A DNA stretch of 64,000 nt from assembly GCF_000373485.1 (NCBI RefSeq), contig NZ_KB891575.1:524035-588034 (forward strand), given 5' to 3'. The DNA is from Dasania marina DSM 21967. GTDB lineage: Bacteria; Pseudomonadota; Gammaproteobacteria; Pseudomonadales; Dasaniaceae. A program made the position numbers and the translations under genes. This document shows, piece after piece, positions 17,011 to 25,392 of this stretch; the stretch's first letter is position 1; every line of letters begins with the position of its first letter. Under the pieces are notes generated by a model. It saw nothing but the letters and a program-made list of their open reading frames with translations. It was not told where the DNA came from and searched no databases.

Positions 17011-17721
17011 ATGACCACCATTAAAACCATTACCTTCGATTTAGACGATACCCTCTGGCAGGTTAAGCCCATGCTCATTAAAGCCGAGCAACAAACCTAC
17101 GCATGGCTATTGCAAAACGCCCCTAATATTGGCCAGCGCTTTGACCAACAAGCGCTCACGCAATGGCGTATGCAAGTGCATAACAACAGGCCAGAACTGG
17201 CCCACCAAATTAGCGAGTCACGCCGCATCGCCATAGCTGAAGCCTTAGTCGAAGTAGGCTACCCCGCCGCCGAAGCGAAAGACTTAGCCGAGCAAGCCTT
17301 TGCCGTATTTATTAAAGCCCGCCATCAGCTAGACATTTTTGCCGAGGCCGAGCCGCTACTGCAACAACTTAACAACCGCTATCAATTAGGCGTGCTCACC
17401 AACGGCAACGCCGATGTACGCAAGCTACCCATAGGCCGCTATTTTGATTTCGCCTACAGCGCCGAACAACTCAACGCCAGCAAACCCGCCCCCGATTTAT
17501 TTCACGCAGCCCTACAACATAGCCAATGCCAACCCCATGAGTTAGTGCACATAGGCGACCACATAGAGCACGACGTGCAAGGCGCGCTAGATGCAGGCTG
17601 CCATGCGATTTGGTTGAACTGGGGGGAAGAGGCTTTGCCGCAAGGGCATAAGGCGCATGAGGTGAAGGGATTGGCTGAGGTGTTGGCGGCGGTGACTCGG
17701 ATAGAGAGTGGTGAGAGGTAA
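17011..17721 (+). CDS. yigB: HAD-superfamily hydrolase, YigB type
   Basis: A 236-residue HAD phosphatase. Motif I is FDLDDTLW, motif II TNGNAD, the motif III lysine lies in NASKPAPD, and motif IV is GDHIEHDVQGA. An open frame extends back to 16882, inside xerC, but that leader is low-complexity (N/S/T) and the family starts at the ATG used here. YigB of E. coli dephosphorylates FMN in riboflavin synthesis and other phosphometabolites. Same operon as xerC. Confidence 0.9.
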   Translation: MTTIKTITFDLDDTLWQVKPMLIKAEQQTYAWLLQNAPNIGQRFDQQALTQWRMQVHNNRPELAHQISESRRIAIAEALVEVGYPAAEAKDLAEQAFAVFIKARHQLDIFAEAEPLLQQLNNRYQLGVLTNGNADVRKLPIGRYFDFAYSAEQLNASKPAPDLFHAALQHSQCQPHELVHIGDHIEHDVQGALDAGCHAIWLNWGEEALPQGHKAHEVKGLAEVLAAVTRIESGER

Positions 17722-17837
17722 GGCTGTTGTTAGAATGTAATTATTTCGGCTTTTATGTTGTTGAAATATAGAATGGCTGGTTGATACTGGTAGGGTTATT
17801 TAAAATACAATATATAGATCGGGTCCATTATTAAACT

Positions 17838-18140
17838 GTTAGGTTTCTAAACAAAGGAAAAAATAATGCCAGATGATCCATACGACCTAAAAAAATTATC
17901 TAAAAAGGAGCTTTACACATGGACAGCCGGATGGAAAATTACTACTGATAAGCATATTGCTGGGCAACAAGAAATTAGAAGAAGAAACGAAGCACCAATA
18001 AATCAACGAGCATGGGTTGCTATTGGTATAGCCTCGCTTTCTCTAATCGTTGCAATCATCGCATTGGTTAGTAAATAGCTGTGTGCAAAACACCTAACAA
18101 ATCGTTCGTGTGGGATGCTCCGTCACCCCACAACTCAAAC
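17838..18140 (+). mobile_element. probable single integron gene cassette with degenerate attC
   Basis: The left edge has a core-site heptamer GTTAGGT (about 17838-17844). After the 70-residue ORF lies an attC-like structure at about 18092-18140: R'' box ACCTAAC, then AATCGTTCGTGTGGG, a short loop, CCCCACAACTCAAACG, and a degraded R' box GCTATGT. GTTAGGT at the left edge is the exact complement of ACCTAAC at the right, as expected for one excisable cassette. No integrase gene is in the window. Inference from pattern; edges are approximate. Confidence 0.5.
17866..18078 (+). CDS. small single-span membrane protein (cassette-type orphan)
   Basis: Seventy residues: a charged, lysine-rich N-terminal half (DLKKLSKKELYTWTAGWKI) and one C-terminal transmembrane helix (WVAIGIASLSLIVAIIALV). 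AAAGGA lies 9 bases before the ATG. It is not a family I can name. The start sits about 28 bases after an integron-like core site and the stop about 14 before an attC-like structure, which is typical cassette packing. AT-richer than its neighbours. Confidence 0.7.
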   Translation: MPDDPYDLKKLSKKELYTWTAGWKITTDKHIAGQQEIRRRNEAPINQRAWVAIGIASLSLIVAIIALVSK

Positions 18141-18169
18141 GCTATGTAGCCTCAGTCAAGGAATAAATA

Positions 18170-18388
18170 ATGAACCTGTATTTCATCATGGCTACGGCAT
18201 TACATACTAGGATTGTCGTAGAGAAGAATCGGGCACTATATTCCTTCTGGATTGGAAGGCTGGGACCGATGTATCTAGGAGCTTTTGGCCTACTCTTTAT
18301 TGGCTATGCCTTGCAGCTAAAATTGTTAGCGCAGAATAACTATATAATAAACTGTTATGAAAACAAGGAAATATGGATCCATGAATAA
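18170..18388 (+). CDS. small hypothetical membrane protein
   Basis: Seventy-two residues with a hydrophobic helix in the middle (PMYLGAFGLLFIGYALQLKLL). AAGGAA precedes the ATG with good spacing. No recognised family. It lies in the AT-rich accessory stretch just after the attC-like site, so it may be a second, decayed cassette. Confidence 0.5.
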   Translation: MNLYFIMATALHTRIVVEKNRALYSFWIGRLGPMYLGAFGLLFIGYALQLKLLAQNNYIINCYENKEIWIHE

Positions 18389-18692
18389 CATTTTACTTCT
18401 AACATTAATTTTTACTTTCTCGATTCCAGCATTAAGTAATGAGAAGAAAGATAGTTCAGAATTCGCAAGAGAATTGATGGTGATAGGGAAAATGAGTGGA
18501 GCTTGCGGAATATTTAAATTGCAAATTCAATTTCAGGAAAACACAGGATTGGATGGCGGTAGTAAGTTCGTAGAAAGGTTTTGGAGATCTGAAGCTGCCA
18601 AGCTTGGAATGTCGCTTGAAGAATACGCTACCCAATGCCATGACACATTAAAAAAATACACATCCTATTCAAAGGTATTTACTGCTGAGTAA
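18381..18692 (+). CDS. small exported hypothetical protein
   Basis: About 103 residues with a clear signal peptide (NNILLLTLIFTFSIPALS) and a polar mature part with two cysteines (SGACGIF and ATQCHD). I prefer the ATG at 18381 over 18357 because the signal peptide then starts at once; AAGGAA is upstream. It overlaps the preceding small gene by 8 bases. Family not recognised. Base composition is AT-rich, unlike the core genes. Confidence 0.6.
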   Translation: MNNILLLTLIFTFSIPALSNEKKDSSEFARELMVIGKMSGACGIFKLQIQFQENTGLDGGSKFVERFWRSEAAKLGMSLEEYATQCHDTLKKYTSYSKVFTAE

Positions 18693-18783
18693 AAACGCAA
18701 TAAAAAGTAAAGCAAATGGCTAGCAATGAAAATCGTCCAATATTACTTATTGAACCTTATATACGTAACTTAAGAACAACGGG

Positions 18784-18972
18784 GCCAGAGACGAATGGCA
18801 CTTGCTTAAGCCATATTTCTTCATTGTTTTGTCATACCGGCGAAAGCCGGTATCCGTATTTAACAGCTGGATTCCGGCTCGGAGACCGGAAGGGCCTGCC
18901 CCATGAGCAAATCGAGTGCTGTGGGTATGACTCACACTTTTTGCTTAAGTAAGTGCCATTCGGGTCAGAGAC
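18784..18972. mobile_element. MITE-like inverted-repeat element enclosing a REP pair
   Basis: Arms CGAATGGCACTTGCTTAAG (18792-18810) and its inverse at 18944-18962 match with one mismatch; a short direct repeat GGNCAGAGAC flanks both. The interior holds two REP-like palindromes (ACCGGCGAAAGCCGGT near 18837 and CCGGCTCGGAGACCGG near 18873). No transposase is encoded, so it would need one in trans. Confidence 0.7.
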
Positions 18973-19010
18973 AATTAACTGATATGACCTACCATACCAA
19001 GGATAAACAC

Positions 19011-19199
19011 ATGAATACCTTAAAATACACCGTCATCTTTGCACTCGTCACCCTTATGACAGGCTGTAGTAAATCTGAAGAAGCAAAAGGCGTAATACCA
19101 GAGCATCAGATGCAAGCACTTGAATCTGCAAGAAACGTAGAACTAATGCTAAAGAACGCTGATGAAAAAAGAAGGCAAGAAATAGAAGATATTAAATAA
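19011..19199 (+). CDS. small lipoprotein
   Basis: Sixty-two residues: leader TLKYTVIFALVTLMTGC with lipobox LMTGC, then a short charged helix (MQALESARNVELMLKNADEKRRQEIEDI). AAGGA is 9 bases before the ATG. An open frame extends upstream to 18903 through the MITE-like repeat, but the lipoprotein signal fixes the start here. Family and role unknown. Confidence 0.7.
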   Translation: MNTLKYTVIFALVTLMTGCSKSEEAKGVIPEHQMQALESARNVELMLKNADEKRRQEIEDIK

Positions 19200-19398
19200 A
19201 ATACAGTTCACTCTCCCCATTTTGCTTCCATGAGTCCCAAAGCACCGCATGCAGCCTGCTCTAGATAGCAGCGACCATGCTTGTTTGGAAACACTCTTTT
19301 TATACCGCTGCTTAGCCTGACTATTTACTAATTGAGCTGCTAGAGTGGTAACTCTTTGATAGTTACACAGCTATCACCTGCCACTAAAAGGAAGTGTT

Positions 19399-20544
19399 AT
19401 GCCAGCGCCATTAAAACTATCCCCATTCTATGATTTACATAACAACTATAGCGCCGAGGTAGAGTGGGATAACTGGGGAGGGTTTGCTACAGCGCTGAAG
19501 ATAACAGATTTAGATCAAGAGCTAAAAGCCGTACGTAGTAATGCCGTTATGTTTGATATGACGCCGGTAGTTAAATATCGAATTAAAGGCCCTGATGCCC
19601 TAGCTTATATGAATAAAATGACTACAAGGCAAATGGATATTGCCGTAGGTAGGGTAACGTATACCTGCTGGTGTAATGAACAGGGTAAGGTGATTGATGA
19701 CGGCACCGCTTTTCGTATAGCAGACGATGAATATATTTTAATGCCTGGCAGCAATAGACAAGCCTACTTTGAACAGTTGGCAGCCGGTATGGATTTGCAA
19801 GTTAGCGATATCACTCTAGAGCTGGCGGCCTTAACCGTGCAGGGCAAAAAATCTTTAACTATGATTCAAGCGCTAGGCGTGCAGGGTTTAGAAAAACTAA
19901 AACCTTTTCGCTTTGATGACTATGAATCGATAGCAGGCACCATACGCATATCGCGCACCGGATTTTTTGGCGATTTAGGTTATGAATTATGGTTAGACTA
20001 TAGCCAGGCCGAGAACCTGTGGAATGGTTTAGTGCAAGCCGGCATTACCCCTTGTGGCCTAGACACTTTATGCAATGCACGCTTGGAAGCTGGTTTAATT
20101 ATACCTGAGGGTGGTTTTGAATTTGAGCCTATAGATCCAATGGCCAATACCAGCCATGATTTTAATCGTAGCCCCTTTGAATTGGATTTAGGCTTTTTGA
20201 TTGATTTCAAAAAACCTGACTTTATAGGGCGAACAGCTTTATTAGCAGAAAGTGAAAATGGTTTTATGTGGCATAACGTAGGCCTAGAAATTGAAGATAT
20301 AATCCCTGCCGAACACGGCAGCAAGGTGATGTTGAATGGCATAGCAATAGGCTTTGTAACCTCAGGCCTGTATTCAGTAAGCCTAGAAAAAAATATTGCC
20401 TTGGCAACTATTAAAGCGACCTTATCTGAAATAGGTAGAGAACTAGAGGTAATGATAGATAATCAAATCGTCAACGCTACAATAGTTAACAAGCCCTTTG
20501 TTAACCCGGAGCGAAAATCACAAACGCCAGCGCCTGCATTGTAG
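19399..20544 (+). CDS. GcvT-fold folate-dependent aminomethyltransferase/demethylase family protein
   Basis: A 381-residue GcvT-family protein. MFDMTPVVKYRIKGPDALAYMNKMTTR is the N-terminal folate-binding part, GFFGDLGYELWLD and GLDTLCNARLEAGLI the middle, and a C-terminal barrel with FIGRTALL follows. No gcvH or gcvP is nearby, so it is probably not the T-protein of glycine cleavage. Members of this family move C1 units from diverse N-, O- or S-methyl donors to tetrahydrofolate; the donor cannot be told from sequence. AAGGAAG gives a good ribosome binding site. Confidence 0.8.
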   Translation: MPAPLKLSPFYDLHNNYSAEVEWDNWGGFATALKITDLDQELKAVRSNAVMFDMTPVVKYRIKGPDALAYMNKMTTRQMDIAVGRVTYTCWCNEQGKVIDDGTAFRIADDEYILMPGSNRQAYFEQLAAGMDLQVSDITLELAALTVQGKKSLTMIQALGVQGLEKLKPFRFDDYESIAGTIRISRTGFFGDLGYELWLDYSQAENLWNGLVQAGITPCGLDTLCNARLEAGLIIPEGGFEFEPIDPMANTSHDFNRSPFELDLGFLIDFKKPDFIGRTALLAESENGFMWHNVGLEIEDIIPAEHGSKVMLNGIAIGFVTSGLYSVSLEKNIALATIKATLSEIGRELEVMIDNQIVNATIVNKPFVNPERKSQTPAPAL

Positions 20545-21067
20545 GGCTTCATAAAAACACTCAGCGCTTGGTAAATAGCTAGTAAGCAGTAACAGGGTTA
20601 AGAGTTATATCTGAAATCCTCCGCTGCTATCTGTTATGGATAAAAGCTTAAATTAATGAACTTATAGCCAAGCCTTTAGCAGTCAAGTACGCAGGCATGC
20701 TTTACCTCGCGGCCTCAGATGAATCGAAAACGTTGGGGCAATAGACAATCAAGCCGTTTTCTGTGCTTTTGAATGCACATTCTGCCAAAATTGCTTGGTG
20801 AATATTTTAAACAATATACGCCCTAATTGTTTCGGCAATTTAGTTCAACGCCTTATTCAGTCGGCAGCCGAACTAAAAAATTATCCTGCATCGACCAAAC
20901 GCGTACTTAAAAAGTACGCTTAACCAAGGCATAAGCAGCAATTGTGAATACATACAAAACCAACATTCCCCGCAATTAAAAATTCCACCCTCTGCGCTAT
21001 AGTCCTATAATCACCATTACCCTAGCTCAACACGACTAACCACTCTACACCGCAGTGATAACAGCCC
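20545..21067. other. 523-base gene-free region
   Basis: No convincing gene. It holds an 8-bp perfect hairpin (GCGTACTT at 20901-20908 with AAGTACGC at 20912-20919) and a TATAAT at 21006-21011, 57 bases before the LuxR-type gene, without a good -35 partner. Nothing else recognised. Confidence 0.5.
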
Positions 21068-21925
21068 ATGCAAGAATATGCCAACAGCCTAGCGCTATTA
21101 GGTCACGCTATAGACCAACAGGGCGGTGCGGATTTTTTTAGCGCTTTAAGCCAAAGTTTTGTAGCGTTACCGCACTGTGGTGGCCATGTGGTGATTTTGT
21201 ATTATCCCGCCAACGCCAAGCCCCAATGCCTGTATAACGACTGTAAAACCGAAAACACTTACCAGTTAGAGGTACAGGCTTATATTGATAGCCCGTATAT
21301 TTTTGATCCCTATTACCAAGCCCAGCTGGACGGCTTAGCCGATGGCGCCTACCGTCTGCGCGATATAGCCCCCGATAACTTTAAGAAAACGGAATATTAT
21401 AAGCATTACTACCTGCCCTCGCTGTTAGCCGATGAGCTTTGTTATTTGGTCACGCTGGGGGAGCAGGAGTACATCCACTTTTCTATTACCCCCGCCGATA
21501 CCAGCCACAAGTTTCCCAAAAGTGTGCTGCGTTACTTAGATAGCCTGCACACGGTGATACCGGCCTTAATTAAGCAGCACTGGCAGCTTAGCCACACACA
21601 AACAGCCCGCCCGGTTGGCGAGCACTACCTTAATAACACCCTGCAACATGCGCTTAAACATTTTGGCAGTTCGCTGTTATCACCCCGCGAGCAGCAAGTG
21701 TTGCAAATGCTATTGCGCGGCCACTCGGGTAAGTCGGCGGCGCAGCGGCTGGGCATATCTAGTGAGACGGTAAAACTACACCGTAAGAATATGTATCAAA
21801 AATTGGATGTAAGTACGCTATCGGAATTGTTTTATTTGTTTATCGATTCGCTGTCGCTAGCCAACACCAATAGCCCTAGTGATCCCTTAATAAAATATAT
21901 GGGGAAACAAGTCGCTAGTACCTAG
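21068..21925 (+). CDS. LuxR-family helix-turn-helix transcriptional regulator
   Basis: A 285-residue regulator. The C-terminal GerE/LuxR domain is clear (LSPREQQVLQMLLRGHSGKSAAQRLGISSETVKLHRKNMYQKLDVSTLSELF, about 212-265). The N-terminal 190 residues are not a recognisable autoinducer or receiver domain, so the signal is unknown. The final codons (VAST) are encoded within a TAG-type heptad array. No partner gene suggests a target. Confidence 0.85.
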   Translation: MQEYANSLALLGHAIDQQGGADFFSALSQSFVALPHCGGHVVILYYPANAKPQCLYNDCKTENTYQLEVQAYIDSPYIFDPYYQAQLDGLADGAYRLRDIAPDNFKKTEYYKHYYLPSLLADELCYLVTLGEQEYIHFSITPADTSHKFPKSVLRYLDSLHTVIPALIKQHWQLSHTQTARPVGEHYLNNTLQHALKHFGSSLLSPREQQVLQMLLRGHSGKSAAQRLGISSETVKLHRKNMYQKLDVSTLSELFYLFIDSLSLANTNSPSDPLIKYMGKQVAST

Positions 21926-21938
21926 TTGATAGTCTCTA
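21911..21938. repeat. TAG-type heptad array overlapping the LuxR-type stop codon
   Basis: GTCGCTA, GTACCTA, GTTGATA, GTCTCTA in perfect 7-bp register. The array contains the stop codon of the regulator (21923-21925) and reads outward from it. Confidence 0.9.
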
Positions 21939-21948
21939 GAGGGAGCTC

Positions 21949-21982
21949 AAAAAAAAAGGCCAGCCCCCTAAGGGCCGGCCTT
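21949..21982 (-). terminator. terminator between two facing heptad arrays
   Basis: An 11-bp stem with one mismatch (21956-21966 with 21972-21982) is followed on the minus strand by nine T, so it best serves the sutA transcript. It is centred between inverted heptad arrays. Confidence 0.85.
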
Positions 21983-21988
21983 GCTACT

Positions 21989-22066
21989 TAGCGACTTTCA
22001 ACTAGAGACTCTCAACTAGGAACTAGGAACTCTTCATCTAGTGACTAGAGACTCTCAACTAGCGAC
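21989..22066. repeat. TAG-type heptad array (11 units)
   Basis: TAGCGAC, TTTCAAC, TAGAGAC, TCTCAAC, TAGGAAC, TAGGAAC, one 8-base unit, TAGTGAC, TAGAGAC, TCTCAAC, TAGCGAC. It ends 4 bases before the sutA stop codon (complement at 22071-22073) and is inverted relative to the array across the terminator. Confidence 0.93.
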
Positions 22067-22070
22067 TGCC

Positions 22071-22334
22071 TTAGATAGGCCTATCGCCATAGCGGCTCAG
22101 CGGCTTTTTCGGCGGCGCGGCGGTGACATGCGACTCTATTTGCTGCACCTTGCCACCCTGGGCCAAAAAATTCGCTACGGCGTCGTCTAGTTGATCCCTC
22201 ACCCGCTCTTTGGCAGCAACGGTGTGAGCCTCAGGACTATCATCTATGCTTTGTACAGAAGACATATCTAATGCGTCCTCCACTGCCCTATGTACGGCAG
22301 GCTTCTTCGATATTGAAGGCGACTTCTTAGCCAT
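22071..22334 (-). CDS. sutA: SutA-family RNA-polymerase-binding regulator
   Basis: An 87-residue protein with a disordered, charged N-terminus and a C-terminus (FLAQGGKVQQIESHV, then PPKKPLSRYGDRPI) matching my recollection of the conserved end of Pseudomonas SutA, which binds RNA polymerase and raises transcription of housekeeping genes in slow growth. ATG at 22334 is preferred to GTG at 22340 because GAGAGGG is then 9 bases upstream. Its end lies in a 12-bp palindrome (GATAGGCCTATC, 22074-22085). Confidence 0.8.
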   Translation of the reverse strand: MAKKSPSISKKPAVHRAVEDALDMSSVQSIDDSPEAHTVAAKERVRDQLDDAVANFLAQGGKVQQIESHVTAAPPKKPLSRYGDRPI

Positions 22335-22625
22335 ACCCACAAACCCTCTCTCGTTAATACTGTACGGCTCAAACTTGTCACCCCTATTTATGCCTAGTTA
22401 CATTATTGCTGCTGGCAACACGGCTAGTGCGCAGAGAAATATATATAGCCTAGTGGCGTTCAGACGCCATGCATTTTCGGGATTTGCATAGTTTGATTTG
22501 CTCTATCAGCTTGCGCTGACATTACTTCCTTTTTACTGGCTTCTCACACCAGTGAGTTATACATCGGCCAAAGCTAAAATAGCTAAAGCGCCAAAGGTGT
22601 AAAAAACCCTTATTTGCGCTGCCAC
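22335..22625. other. gene-free region upstream of sutA
   Basis: About 290 bases without a gene. A small hairpin (TGGCGT at 22454-22459 with ACGCCA at 22464-22469) is the only structure seen. It presumably holds the sutA promoter on the minus strand. Confidence 0.4.
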
Positions 22626-22659
22626 AAAAAAGCCCGCAAGCGAGAGCTGACGGGCTTTT
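22626..22659 (-). terminator. glnK terminator
   Basis: AAAAGCCCG (22628-22636) pairs with CGGGCTTTT (22651-22659); the minus strand continues with a T-run. It lies 25 bases beyond the glnK stop. Confidence 0.88.
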
Positions 22660-22683
22660 GACGGTTTTGATGATAGGCGAGCG

Positions 22684-23034
<351 letters not shown>

Positions 23035-23152
23035 CTAAGTACTCGATGTACGCTTAGTTGAAAATAATGGCCTAATCATAGCAAGCTTTACGCTTTAACG
23101 CGGGCTTTAACAGCAACAGCCCGCCACAAAAATACCTGCTATAAGGCCGCTG

Positions 23153-24397
23153 CTATTGGCTAATAAACTCAGGGTAGGCTTCCATACCGCACTCGGCTAA
23201 GTCACCCCCTTGATACTCCTCCTCTTCACTCACTCGTATACCCATAACCAGCTTGATCAGGCCCCAAACAATAAGGCTGCTCACAAACACCCAAGTAAAT
23301 ATGGTAAGCGCGCCTACTACCTGCCCCAGTAGGGTCGAGCTATCATTAGTGAGCGGCACCATTAACAAGCCCAGCAGACCCACCACGCCGTGCACTGAGA
23401 TCGCACCTACGGGGTCATCAATTTTTAGTTTATCAAGGCCGATAATACTCAACACCACCAGCACCCCAGCAACCAAACCAAACAAGGTGGCCTGTAGCGG
23501 GCTGGGCGTAGAAGGCTCGGCGGTAATCACCACTAGGCCGGCTAACACACCGTTTAGCACCATGGTTAAATCGGCTTTGCCAAATAGCACTCTAGCCGTT
23601 AGCAACGCTCCGATTAAACCTCCGGCCGCCGCCATATTGGTATTCATAAACACCACGGCTACGCTGTTGGCCGCATTAACGCTGGCGGTGGCTAATACTG
23701 AGCCGCCGTTAAAGCCAAACCAGCCCAGCCATAAAATAAAGGTGCCCAGTGTTGCCATGGGCAAGTTAGCACCCGGTATGGCCACCACCTGGCCCTGGGC
23801 GTTGTATTTACCTTTGCGGGGGCCTAGTAGTAACACCCCCGCTAAAGCGGCAGCCGCACCGGCCATATGCACAATGCCCGAACCGGCAAAATCAGAAAAG
23901 CCTAAATCGCCCAGATTGTATAAACCCAGAACTGACTTGCCGCCCCAGGTCCACGAGCCTTCTATAGGGTAAATAAAACCGGTGAGCACTACCGCAAACA
24001 ATAAGAACGCCCACAGCTTCATGCGCTCGGCCACCGCGCCCGACACTATAGACATAGCGGTAGCCACAAACACTACCTGAAAGAAAAAATCCGCCGAGGG
24101 AGCGTAGCTGGCTTTATCGGCAGCGGCAACGTCGCTCACGCCATCACCGACTATGCCGCTAAGAAACATGCCCAAGCCTTTGTCATACATAAGCTCGTAA
24201 CCCACCGCCATATACAGGACGCAGGCGATGGCATACAGGGCAATGTTTTTGGTTAAAATTTCAGTGGTGTTTTTAGAGCGCACCAAGCCCGCCTCTAACA
24301 TGGCAAAGCCTGCCGCCATCCACATGACCAATGCGCCACAGATTAAAAAATAAAACGTATCTAAAGCGTACTGCAGTTCAAAAATCGAGTTTTCCAT
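23153..24397 (-). CDS. amtB: ammonium transporter
   Basis: A 414-residue Amt/MEP/Rh channel with about eleven transmembrane helices. The two pore histidines are in GIVHMAGAAAAL and ISVHGVVGLLG; GGKSVLGLYNLGDLGFSDFAGSG is the conserved middle. Without the cleavable signal of E. coli AmtB, the protein starts MENSIFELQYALDTFYF. Flanked by glnK, its regulator, and a TorF porin. A GC-rich hairpin at 23100-23124 between amtB and glnK has no T-run and may only attenuate. Confidence 0.95.
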   Translation of the reverse strand: MENSIFELQYALDTFYFLICGALVMWMAAGFAMLEAGLVRSKNTTEILTKNIALYAIACVLYMAVGYELMYDKGLGMFLSGIVGDGVSDVAAADKASYAPSADFFFQVVFVATAMSIVSGAVAERMKLWAFLLFAVVLTGFIYPIEGSWTWGGKSVLGLYNLGDLGFSDFAGSGIVHMAGAAAALAGVLLLGPRKGKYNAQGQVVAIPGANLPMATLGTFILWLGWFGFNGGSVLATASVNAANSVAVVFMNTNMAAAGGLIGALLTARVLFGKADLTMVLNGVLAGLVVITAEPSTPSPLQATLFGLVAGVLVVLSIIGLDKLKIDDPVGAISVHGVVGLLGLLMVPLTNDSSTLLGQVVGALTIFTWVFVSSLIVWGLIKLVMGIRVSEEEEYQGGDLAECGMEAYPEFISQ

Positions 24398-24439
24398 AGC
24401 TTAAGCCCTCCACCGGCTTATAGGCATGTGATAAGTTGA

Positions 24440-25135
24440 TTAAAAGTCGAAACTTTTACCTATAGTAAAAATAAGCGCTTCACCTTGAGTGGCATTGCCG
24501 CGGCTATTGGTTTGGTCGGATAACTCTTTGCTGTTAACAATCAGCATAATAGCTAAGTCTATTTCGCTAATTTGAGTGCCATAACCTAGCTCTACATACT
24601 CGCCATCAAAGTCGTCACCGTAGCTGGCGTATTTTGCATAGGCGCCCGAGCTATGTTGGTAAGTCGCTTCCGTGAAGGTGTAATCTTGCACGGGGCCAGT
24701 AAAGTTTTGATAATCGCCTATGCTGTGCATGATGCTCACCGGCCCCCAGCTGGCACCTAGGTTAATTTCCTCATAGGTATCGTCGAATTCGCCGGTGTAG
24801 TAATAGTTGGTAAAGCCCACGCTAAACTCAAAGGCATCCACGGCCACGGCATAACTGCCATAGACATCGACCTCCAGCCCATCGCCGACATCGGCGGACC
24901 AAACACCGCCCTGTAATGTACCCGGTAGGCTGTCGCTAATATTCAGATCGCTAAGCGTATAATCTACCCCAGCACTGGCGGATGATTCGTTTTGAAAAAT
25001 ACCGCGGTAATAGTATTCCGAGGCATAACCGATATTGGCCGATAGCTGCCCTTGCGCCAGCGCCGGTAATGCTGCGGCCCATAACAATGGCAGTGCTACT
25101 AGCGCCCCTGCAGTGTTGGTATTTATTTTTTTCAT
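24440..25135 (-). CDS. TorF-family putative outer-membrane porin
   Basis: A 231-residue outer-membrane protein of the TorF/TIGR02001 family. Signal peptide ALVALPLLWAAALPALAQG, then LSANIGYASEYYYRGIFQNESSASAGVDY, the diagnostic start of these barrels, and a terminal phenylalanine after IGKSFDF. It is often found beside amtB and glnK and may help ammonium or small solutes cross the outer membrane. It is first in this operon, behind a sigma-54 promoter. Confidence 0.88.
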   Translation of the reverse strand: MKKINTNTAGALVALPLLWAAALPALAQGQLSANIGYASEYYYRGIFQNESSASAGVDYTLSDLNISDSLPGTLQGGVWSADVGDGLEVDVYGSYAVAVDAFEFSVGFTNYYYTGEFDDTYEEINLGASWGPVSIMHSIGDYQNFTGPVQDYTFTEATYQHSSGAYAKYASYGDDFDGEYVELGYGTQISEIDLAIMLIVNSKELSDQTNSRGNATQGEALIFTIGKSFDF

Positions 25136-25181
25136 TCATCTACCCTTTTTGTTATTGATATTTGGCTATTGCACTGACTAC

Positions 25182-25197
25182 TGCAGTAGTCGTACCA
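25182..25197 (-). promoter_or_regulatory. sigma-54 (-24/-12) promoter for torF-amtB-glnK
   Basis: The minus strand reads TGGTACGACTACTGCA, with GG and GC exactly 10 bases apart and only two differences from TGGCACG-N4-TTGCA. It is 47 bases upstream of the torF start codon. Confidence 0.75.
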
Positions 25198-25272
25198 AAA
25201 AATTAAAAACCCTATAATTCAATGCCTTGAGGCTTTCTCGCACTATGCATAAACCTTTCTTAGTAGAATTAA

Positions 25273-25287
25273 GCACCAAGTTAGTGC
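25273..25287. promoter_or_regulatory. NtrC-type binding site
   Basis: GCACCAAGTTAGTGC fits the GCAC-N7-GTGC pattern of NtrC sites and lies about 90 bases upstream of the sigma-54 promoter, a typical enhancer distance. Confidence 0.65.
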
Positions 25288-25392
25288 TGGCCGACCCAAC
25301 ATGTAGCAACGAAAAACCTAAACCTTTTCAATATAGCCAAGTACCGCAATAAGCAATACAATCGCCCCTACTCTTTTGACTAAACGATATTG

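Noticed and set aside
18323-18335. A second attC-like end (GTTAGCG) inside the 72-residue ORF
   Set aside because: The box does not fit GTTRRRY and there is no pairing partner; only the site near 18092-18140 is structured.
23253-23972. 239-codon open frame antisense to amtB, and 256 codons at 44011-44781 antisense to the CoA ligase
   Set aside because: Both are reverse-strand shadows of well-supported genes with biased third positions; no ribosome binding site or family match.
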